Positions 1 to 4,553 of a stretch of 7,332 nt of DNA are shown here, piece after piece (the stretch's first letter is position 1; every line of letters starts with the position of its first letter). The translations under genes were made by a program, and so were the position numbers. The stretch is taken from NCBI GenBank assembly GCA_030627025.1, contig DAOUSX010000047.1:1-7332 (forward strand), read 5' to 3'. The notes below the pieces were generated by a model that made no database searches, was not told the DNA's origin, and worked only from the letters and a program-made list of their open reading frames with translations. The DNA comes from Dehalococcoidia bacterium (GTDB taxonomy: Bacteria > Chloroflexota > Dehalococcoidia > GIF9 > AB-539-J10).

Positions 1-98
1 TGTCATTGCGCCCTTTTTCTACTTGTCATTGCGAGCCGAAGGCGTGGCAATCTCGGCTGGCTATAGGATTGCTTCGGCACGTTGTGCCTCGCAATGAC
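1..98. repeat. Palindromic dispersed repeat with a preceding partial unit
   Basis: A complete palindromic unit occupies 25-98. Its 11-bp ends GTCATTGCGAG (25-35) and CTCGCAATGAC (88-98) are perfect reverse complements, and an inner pair GCAATC (47-52) / GATTGC (67-72) is also complementary, so it could form a long hairpin as RNA or single-stranded DNA. It is preceded by a 9-bp partial end GTCATTGCG (2-10) and a 14-bp pyrimidine-rich spacer. Positions 25-56 recur exactly, inverted, at 1556-1587. No transposase is encoded, so if mobile this is a non-autonomous (MITE- or REP-like) element. This is the general family to which the other repeats in the window belong. Confidence 0.85.
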
Positions 99-106
99 AG
101 AAGGGA

Positions 107-158
107 TGTCATTGCGCCCTTTTTCTACTTGTCATTGCGAGCGCAGCGAAGCAATCTC
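107..158. repeat. Second copy of the partial unit plus half element
   Basis: Positions 107-142 repeat positions 1-36 exactly (36 bp, offset 106), including the partial end GTCATTGCG, the 14-bp spacer CCCTTTTTCTACTT and the start of the next unit. After 142 the two copies diverge: this one continues as a left half element ending GAAGCAATCTC at 158 and has no right half. It is joined to the preceding palindrome by a 9-bp linker (99-107). The sequence from 159 to about 255 is otherwise featureless and holds no gene. Confidence 0.85.
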
Positions 159-167
159 ATTAAAATT

Positions 168-179
168 CCTCTCCCTTGA
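168..179. repeat. Short second-family repeat CCTCTCCCTTGA
   Basis: This 12-mer occurs as its exact reverse complement TCAAGGGAGAGG at 6133-6144. In both places it lies within about 20 bp of a GTCATTGCG-type repeat. It may be a fragment of a second dispersed repeat. Two copies of a 12-mer are suggestive only. Confidence 0.35.
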
Positions 180-248
180 TGGGTGACCAGGCGCGGGTGG
201 AAGTGTGAGAACCAATGTGTCACCAACTGTATGACCGACCACACTCTG

Positions 249-276
249 TTGTCCTGTGTTCTTAATGCGCTATAAT
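249..276 (+). promoter_or_regulatory. Probable sigma-70-type promoter for the flavoenzyme gene
   Basis: A perfect -10 hexamer TATAAT (271-276) lies 16 bp downstream of TTGTCC (249-254), which matches the -35 consensus at four of six positions. Transcription would start near 282-284, giving a leader of under 20 nt that still includes the Shine-Dalgarno. The placement immediately upstream of a strong ribosome binding site supports it, and it argues against the longer reading frame that opens at 256. Confidence 0.5.
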
Positions 277-286
277 TACGCCAGGC

Positions 287-294
287 AAAGGAGG
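287..294 (+). promoter_or_regulatory. Ribosome binding site that fixes the GTG start at 301
   Basis: AAAGGAGG is a near-perfect anti-Shine-Dalgarno match 6 nt before the GTG at 301. The upstream in-frame GTG (256) and ATG (265) have no such site and overlap the putative promoter, so 301 is the chosen start. Confidence 0.85.
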
Positions 295-300
295 AACCTC

Positions 301-1284
301 GTGAAAACTAGAATTACAGAACTTTTTGTTATTCAACATCCTATCATATGCGGTGGTATGATGTGGCTGGCTAAACCTGAGCTCTGCGCGGCTATCTCGA
401 ACGCCGGTGGGCTTGGAAACTTGACTGCGGGGAACTACGAATCTGGGGATGACCTTCGTAAGGCTATCGATGAGACTCGGAGATTGACCGATAAACCCTT
501 TTCCGTCAACATCACTTTCTTACCATCTGTGCGCATTACAAAAGAGTTACATCAGGAATACTTTCAGGTCTGCTGCCAAGAGAAAGTGACTGCCCTTGAA
601 ATCTCAGGCGCACCCTTAGATAAGTACCTGGGACCAGACTCTATTAGCCAGGCGAAGGAAGCAGGTGTAAAGTTGATACATAAAGTTGGTGCTGTCAGAC
701 ATGCGAGGCATGCGGAGAAAGCTGGCTACGCTGCCGTCATTGCTGCCGGTTTCGAGGAAGGTGGACATCCTCTGGACGACGATGTGACCACCATGCTGCT
801 CACCCCTCGAATCCGTGAGTCCGTGAATATCCCTGTTATTACTGCAGGAGGCATCGCAGATGGAAGGGGTATGGCTGCTGCTATGGTCCTTGGAGCGGAT
901 GGAGTCATGATGGCCTCGCGGTTTATTGCTACAGCAGAGTGTCTGGCGCATCCCAACATCAAAAAGGAGCTCATTCGCCGCCAGGAAAACGATATTACCT
1001 TGGTATGCAAGTCTATTAACTTACAGATGCGAGCCTTGAAGAACAAATTGGTCCAGGAGGTGCTGGAGGTGGAGGCGCGGCACGGCGGACTCGAGGAAAT
1101 AATATCCCTCATCTCTGGCGAGCGCATCCAGAAATCTTGGGAAAGCGGCGATGTGGAATATGCTCCCCTGGCCCTCGGTCAATCTATCGGCCTGATCAAG
1201 GAAATCATCAGTTGCCGGGAACTCCTGGAGAGAATGGTGCGAGAGGCTGAGGAGGCCCTTGCCAATGCCCGGCGGTGGTTCTAA
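301..1284 (+). CDS. Nitronate monooxygenase / FabK-like FMN-dependent oxidoreductase
   Basis: This gene encodes a 327-residue cytoplasmic TIM-barrel flavoprotein of the nitronate monooxygenase (2-nitropropane dioxygenase) family, which also includes enoyl-ACP reductase II (FabK). The N-terminal HPIICGGM resembles the family's P-(I/V)-x-x-(A/G)-x-M FMN-site strand. EEGGH at residues 152-156 matches the (E/G)xGGH motif carrying the histidine (H156) that acts in catalysis in characterised nitronate monooxygenases. ITAGGIADG (about 180-188) followed by GADGVMMASRF is the FMN phosphate-binding region. There is no signal peptide or membrane segment, and the length is normal for the family. The GTG start is set by the strong ribosome binding site six bases upstream. 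It appears monocistronic, with repeat clusters on both sides. Sequence alone does not separate nitronate oxidation from an acyl-thioester reductase role; the neighbouring aromatic amino acid genes do not help, so the substrate is unknown. Confidence 0.86.
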   Translation: MKTRITELFVIQHPIICGGMMWLAKPELCAAISNAGGLGNLTAGNYESGDDLRKAIDETRRLTDKPFSVNITFLPSVRITKELHQEYFQVCCQEKVTALEISGAPLDKYLGPDSISQAKEAGVKLIHKVGAVRHARHAEKAGYAAVIAAGFEEGGHPLDDDVTTMLLTPRIRESVNIPVITAGGIADGRGMAAAMVLGADGVMMASRFIATAECLAHPNIKKELIRRQENDITLVCKSINLQMRALKNKLVQEVLEVEARHGGLEEIISLISGERIQKSWESGDVEYAPLALGQSIGLIKEIISCRELLERMVREAEEALANARRWF

Positions 1285-1404
1285 GCCCAAGTTCCTGGGA
1301 TTCTCCTCCAAAATCTAGCCTTGCTTGCGGGGGTTAGCCTTTCCAGCGGATATTGCTAATGGTGGCTGACATCACAGCTTTCTATTAGAATCCTCTTCGT
1401 ATTT

Positions 1405-1610
1405 GTCATTCCGAGCCGTCTCAACGCGTCATTGCGCGCCCTTTTTCTGATTGTCATTGCGAGGAGTGGTAGCGGTTGCGAGGCACAGCCGAAGCAAACT
1501 CGGAGTGGGATTCCTCGCTTTAGGCTCGGAACAAGCTCCACAATCTCACACCCCACCGAGATTGCCACGCCTTCGGCTCGCAATGACAAAAGGAGGGGGC
1601 TCGCAATCTC
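1405..1610. repeat. Composite repeat cluster in the flavoenzyme-tyrA gap
   Basis: The 382-bp gap 1285-1666 has no convincing gene; 1285-1400 shows nothing recognisable and no clear terminator. From 1405 it is almost entirely repeat: three successive left ends at 1405 (variant GTCATTCCG), 1428 and 1453, then a rearranged interior. Positions 1476-1495 match the reverse complement of 71-94 with four bases missing. Positions 1556-1587 are the exact 32-bp reverse complement of 25-56. Finally, 1575-1607 is a 33-bp exact match to 6078-6110. The structure looks like several units inserted into, or recombined with, one another. Short open frames here are translations of repeat sequence. Confidence 0.85.
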
Positions 1611-1633
1611 AGGAAAGGCTGGTAGTAAGGATT

Positions 1634-1655
1634 GTCATGCCTTGCTGGCAATGAC
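1634..1655. repeat. Miniature hairpin unit just before tyrA
   Basis: The ends GTCATGCC (1634-1641) and GGCAATGAC (1647-1655) are reverse complements apart from one bulged A, with a loop of about five bases. This looks like a collapsed unit with both tips but no interior. It ends 11 bases before the tyrA start codon, so the tyrA leader is repeat-derived. Confidence 0.7.
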
Positions 1656-1666
1656 ATAATAAGGGT

Positions 1667-2524
1667 GTGCGTGTTGCTATCATCGGGCTGGGGCTTATCG
1701 GTGGTTCCATCGGGCTTGGTTTGAAAAAAGCTGATAACGCTGACTGTGAAGTGGTGGGCTATGTTCGTCGTCCTGAGGCTGCCTCGCTGGCGATGGCTTT
1801 GGGGATGGTTGATAGAGTAGAAACAAGCCTCGAGGACACGGTAAAAGAAGCTGAGATGGTCATTGTTGCCACCCCAGTCTTGGTCATAAAGGAAATTCTA
1901 TCTCAAATATCAGGTTCTCTTCCTCATGGCTGTATAGTTACTGATACAGCGAGCACCAAGGTTCAGGTTATGAAATGGGCTGAGGATTTATTGCCACCAA
2001 CGGTGGACTTCGTCGGTGGGCATCCCATGGCGGGAAAGGAGACCTACGGGATGAAGGCTGCTGAGGCTGATTTATTTCAAGGGTCTGTTTATTGTCTTAC
2101 TCCAGCCAAGAAGGCTTCGTCACAAGTGGTGGACAAGGTGGTAAATATGGTGAAGAAGCTGGGGGCTGTGCCTTTTTTCATCGATGCCCAGGAGCATGAT
2201 GAGCTTGTGGCTGGCATTAGCCACCTTCCCTTTTTGCTCTCAGCCGCTCTGGTAACGAGCACCGCCAGTGAACCTACCTGGGAGAAGATGAAGAAGCTAG
2301 CCGCCTCTGGCTATCGTGACGTTACCCGGCTGGCTTCGGGAAACCCCGAGGTGAATGCGCAGATTTGCCTTACTAATCAGCAAGCGATACTTCACTGGCT
2401 CGACAGGTTTATTGATGAGCTACAAAAGTATCGTCACCTGGTGAATTTAGGCGATGAAAAGCTGAAAGAAACGCTGGCTGAGGCTAACAAACTGAGGCAA
2501 GAATGGCTAAACAAGGCAAAATGA
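1667..2524 (+). CDS. tyrA: Prephenate dehydrogenase
   Basis: TyrA oxidatively decarboxylates prephenate to 4-hydroxyphenylpyruvate in tyrosine synthesis, in the cytoplasm. The 285-residue protein opens directly with a Rossmann dinucleotide-binding motif, GLGLIGGSIG at residues 7-16, which leaves little room for a different start. GGHPMAGKET contains H119, and HDELVAGISHLPF contains H177 and H186, both typical of the family's substrate-binding and catalytic region. The helical C-terminal dimerisation domain follows. The length fits the short TyrA form with no ACT domain and no fused chorismate mutase, so feedback control by a built-in ACT domain is not expected. Arogenate specificity cannot be excluded. 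The start is GTG; the only upstream purine run, AAGG at 1661-1664, is just two bases away, so initiation looks weak. The end overlaps aroA, implying co-transcription and coupled translation. Confidence 0.93.
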   Translation: MRVAIIGLGLIGGSIGLGLKKADNADCEVVGYVRRPEAASLAMALGMVDRVETSLEDTVKEAEMVIVATPVLVIKEILSQISGSLPHGCIVTDTASTKVQVMKWAEDLLPPTVDFVGGHPMAGKETYGMKAAEADLFQGSVYCLTPAKKASSQVVDKVVNMVKKLGAVPFFIDAQEHDELVAGISHLPFLLSAALVTSTASEPTWEKMKKLAASGYRDVTRLASGNPEVNAQICLTNQQAILHWLDRFIDELQKYRHLVNLGDEKLKETLAEANKLRQEWLNKAK

Positions 2525-3906
2525 AGGTTATCAAGCACTGCCATCGTCTGGAAGGAGAAGTTACCCCACCGGGCGATAAATCCATCTCCCATCGTGCCGT
2601 GATTCTTAATAGCATAGCTTCAGGCGAGGCTGAAATTGTGAATTTCTCTCCGGGCGGGGATTGCTGGAGCACCGTTAGCTGTTTGAGGGCATTAGGGGCA
2701 AGGATTCGCAGAGGTGGCACTCCTGATTTTCCCACCTTGTTTGTTTCGGGGGTTGGTCAAAGGGGCTTGAGTGAAGCCTCAAACGTACTCAATGCCGGGA
2801 ATAGCGCCACCACCATCCGCCTTCTCGGCGGTTTGCTCTCCAGTCAGCCTTTTCTATCGATCATCACCGGCGATGCTTCCCTTCGTTCCCGTCCCATGGG
2901 GAGGTTGATTGAGCCGCTGCGGCTGATGGGGGCGGAAATTTGGGGTAGGGAAGGGGATTCCTTTGCCCCCCTGATAATTAAGGGCAGGAGGTTGCATGGT
3001 GCCGAAATCTCGTTATCCATTCCCAGCGCTCAAATCAAGTCGGCGATTTTATTGGCCGCTCTATTTGCTCGAGGGAAGACCGTGTTACAACAGCTTGTCC
3101 CTTCCCGTGACCATAGTGAAAGATTGCTCAAGCAGATGGGGGCTGAATTGGAAAGTGATGGTAATTCAATTTCCCTGAATCCCCTGACTTCTCCGTTAAA
3201 GGCAATTAGCTTTATTATTCCTGGTGATATCAGCGCGGCGGCTTATTTTCTGGTTGCTGCCGCTATCCATCCCGATGCCCGAATAGTGGTGAAAGACTGT
3301 GGGGTCAATCCAACGCGGACGGGGATTATCGATGCACTTGTGGCTATGGGGGCCAAGCTAAGGATAGAAAATGAAAGGGTGACTGCTGACGAGCCAGTAG
3401 CTGATATTGTGGTGGAGTCCAGCAAATTAAGGGGTATCGAGATTGATGGCGAGATGATTCCTCGTCTTATTGATGAGATTCCCCTTCTGGCTGTGGCTGG
3501 CTGTTTTGCCAGTGGCAAGACTGTTATTCGAGGTGCTGCTGAGCTGAGGGTGAAGGAATCCGACCGGATTGCCACGGTCTCTCGTGAGCTTACCAAAATG
3601 GGCGCGAGGGTTGAAGAATTACCCGATGGCATGGTTATTTATGGAGGTAAAGCTTTATCCGGAGCCAAGGTTGACAGTCACCTTGACCATCGCTTGGCGA
3701 TGAGCCTGGCTATAGCTGGCTTGATGGCCAGGGGTGAAACAATTATCAACCATGCTCAGGTGGTAAATGTTTCCTATCCCTCATTCTGGTCTGATGTTGC
3801 GAGCGTAGCGAAGCAATCCCGTGGAGAAAGACAATTAGATTGCTTTGTCGCTAACGCTCCTCGCAATGACAAAGAAGGGTGTCATTGCAAGCATAGTGAA
3901 GCTTGA
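2521..3906 (+). CDS. aroA: 3-phosphoshikimate 1-carboxyvinyltransferase (class II EPSP synthase) with repeat-derived tail
   Basis: AroA transfers enolpyruvyl from PEP to shikimate 3-phosphate, giving EPSP. From ATG 2521 it has 461 residues. GDKSISHR (18-25), SAQIK, the RDHSE motif and NPTR mark it as class II. LRVKESDRI, DEIPLL (catalytic Asp candidate D318) and DHRLAM are the expected substrate-site motifs. The GNSATT loop has alanine at residue 96, where most enzymes have the glycine equivalent to E. coli G96; alanine there is associated with glyphosate insensitivity in class II enzymes. The usual C-terminus is reached near VNVSYPSFWSD. Residues 426-461 are translated dispersed repeat and make the protein about 30 residues longer than usual. 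ATG 2521 forms an ATGA overlap with the tyrA stop and matches the family N-terminus. ATG 2503, with GAGG five bases upstream, is a real alternative adding six residues. Confidence 0.92.
   Translation: MKVIKHCHRLEGEVTPPGDKSISHRAVILNSIASGEAEIVNFSPGGDCWSTVSCLRALGARIRRGGTPDFPTLFVSGVGQRGLSEASNVLNAGNSATTIRLLGGLLSSQPFLSIITGDASLRSRPMGRLIEPLRLMGAEIWGREGDSFAPLIIKGRRLHGAEISLSIPSAQIKSAILLAALFARGKTVLQQLVPSRDHSERLLKQMGAELESDGNSISLNPLTSPLKAISFIIPGDISAAAYFLVAAAIHPDARIVVKDCGVNPTRTGIIDALVAMGAKLRIENERVTADEPVADIVVESSKLRGIEIDGEMIPRLIDEIPLLAVAGCFASGKTVIRGAAELRVKESDRIATVSRELTKMGARVEELPDGMVIYGGKALSGAKVDSHLDHRLAMSLAIAGLMARGETIINHAQVVNVSYPSFWSDVASVAKQSRGERQLDCFVANAPRNDKEGCHCKHSEA
3793..3870. repeat. Palindromic repeat inside the 3' end of aroA
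   Basis: The left end is slightly diverged (GATGTTGCGAG, 3793-3803) and the right end is CTCGCAATGAC-like (3860-3870). The inner arms GCAATC (3813-3818) and GATTGC (3838-3843) match those at 47-52 and 67-72. The unit lies in frame and is read through as part of AroA, ending in the peptide NAPRND. It therefore also puts a hairpin in the tyrA-aroA-gmk transcript. Confidence 0.88.
3881..3903. repeat. Half repeat at the aroA stop codon
   Basis: GTCATTGCAAGCATAGTGAA followed by GC is a diverged left half unit. It is joined to the preceding palindrome by a 10-bp linker AAAGAAGGGT (3871-3880) that resembles the linker at 99-107. The aroA stop codon (3904-3906) follows the recognisable part immediately. 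Confidence 0.7.
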
Positions 3907-3927
3907 TTGGTTAAAAAACTGGATAAT

Positions 3928-3957
3928 GTCATTGCGCGAATGAAATGAAGCAATCTC
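3928..3957. repeat. Half repeat containing the gmk start codon
   Basis: The unit begins GTCATTGCGCGAATGAAATG and ends AAGCAATCTC, matching the half unit at 131-158 at both ends. The ATG at 3945-3947 that opens gmk is a base-substituted part of its centre. It replaces what would normally be a leader with a Shine-Dalgarno. Confidence 0.82.
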
Positions 3958-4553
3958 AAGGTTCAAACCGGTTGCTTATCGTCCTCTCGGGACCTTCCGG
4001 TGTGGGTAAAGATGCCCTGCTCAAGAAGATGGAGGAGCAAAAGTATCCTTTTCACTATGTGGTAACGGTTACCAGTCGTCCCCGCCGTGAACGCGAAAGA
4101 GATGGTGTGGATTATCACTTCATTTCCCAGCAGGAATTCCAGCAAATGATTGATGATGGTGAACTTCTGGAATGGGCAAATGTCTATGGAAATTACTATG
4201 GCGTGCCCAGGAGAGAGATAAGTCAGGCTTTGTCTAAGGAAAAGGATGTCATTGTGAAGGTGGATGTGCAGGGCGCAAAGACGATTAAGCAAATATTGCC
4301 TCAGGCGGTGTTCATCTTTCTAAGGCCTCCCTCAATGGAGGAGCTGGAAAGACGGTTAAGGCAGCGCCATAGTGAGTCTGCCGGGGACCTGGCACTGAGA
4401 TTACGGAAGGCTGAAGAAGAGATGAAGAGCTTGCCCCTTTTTGACCATGTGCTCACAAGCCATCAAGGTAAACTTGATGAAGTTATCTCCCAGATTCAAG
4501 CCATCGTTACTGCTGAGAAAAGCAGAGTTAAACCGAGAGCAGTTGAGCTATGA
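3945..4553 (+). CDS. gmk: Guanylate kinase
   Basis: Gmk phosphorylates GMP or dGMP with ATP to give GDP or dGDP, an essential cytoplasmic step in nucleotide supply. The protein has 202 residues, normal for the family. The P-loop is GPSGVGKD at 16-23, with aspartate where most P-loops have Ser/Thr; I recall this variant from other guanylate kinases, so it need not be disabling. The GMP-binding region TSRPRRERERDGVDYHF (about 43-59) and NVYGNYYGVP (79-88) are intact, as are VDVQGAKTIK with D107 and the arginine-rich lid RRLRQRHSES. The ATG lies inside a repeat and has no clear Shine-Dalgarno; residues 1-8 are largely repeat-encoded. A TTG at 3972, with AAGG ten bases upstream, would start the protein at LLIVLSGPSG and is a credible alternative. 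It follows aroA by 38 bp. Confidence 0.93.
   Translation: MKQSQGSNRLLIVLSGPSGVGKDALLKKMEEQKYPFHYVVTVTSRPRRERERDGVDYHFISQQEFQQMIDDGELLEWANVYGNYYGVPRREISQALSKEKDVIVKVDVQGAKTIKQILPQAVFIFLRPPSMEELERRLRQRHSESAGDLALRLRKAEEEMKSLPLFDHVLTSHQGKLDEVISQIQAIVTAEKSRVKPRAVEL

Noticed and set aside
1..158. Insertion sequence with transposase
   Set aside because: There are terminal inverted repeats but no transposase-like frame anywhere in the window, so only a non-autonomous or REP-like label is justified.
182..224. Inverted repeat GGTGAC...GTCACC as operator or terminator
   Set aside because: Only 6 bp with a 31-base loop, no T-run, and no partner copy; expected by chance.
256..300. Longer reading of the flavoenzyme from GTG 256 or ATG 265
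   Set aside because: It lacks a ribosome binding site, overlaps the likely promoter TATAAT at 271-276, and adds an arginine-rich stretch atypical of the family. The AAAGGAGG site points to GTG 301.
1285..1300. Intrinsic terminator after the flavoenzyme gene
   Set aside because: The candidate CCCA/TGGG stem is four pairs and lacks a following T-run.
1405..1610. CRISPR array
   Set aside because: Repeated ends are only 9 bp, spacers are 14-16 bp, some spacers are shared between distant sites, units occur in both orientations, and there are no cas genes.
1356..1659. Small protein genes in the gap between the flavoenzyme and tyrA
   Set aside because: The open frames on both strands are translations of repeat sequence (peptides such as ARNDK), lack ribosome sites, and have no recognisable domain.
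3967..3989. gmk as a pseudogene because its P-loop has Asp in place of Ser/Thr
   Set aside because: All other guanylate kinase motifs and the full length are intact, and the GVGKD form appears to be a natural variant, so loss of function is not supported.
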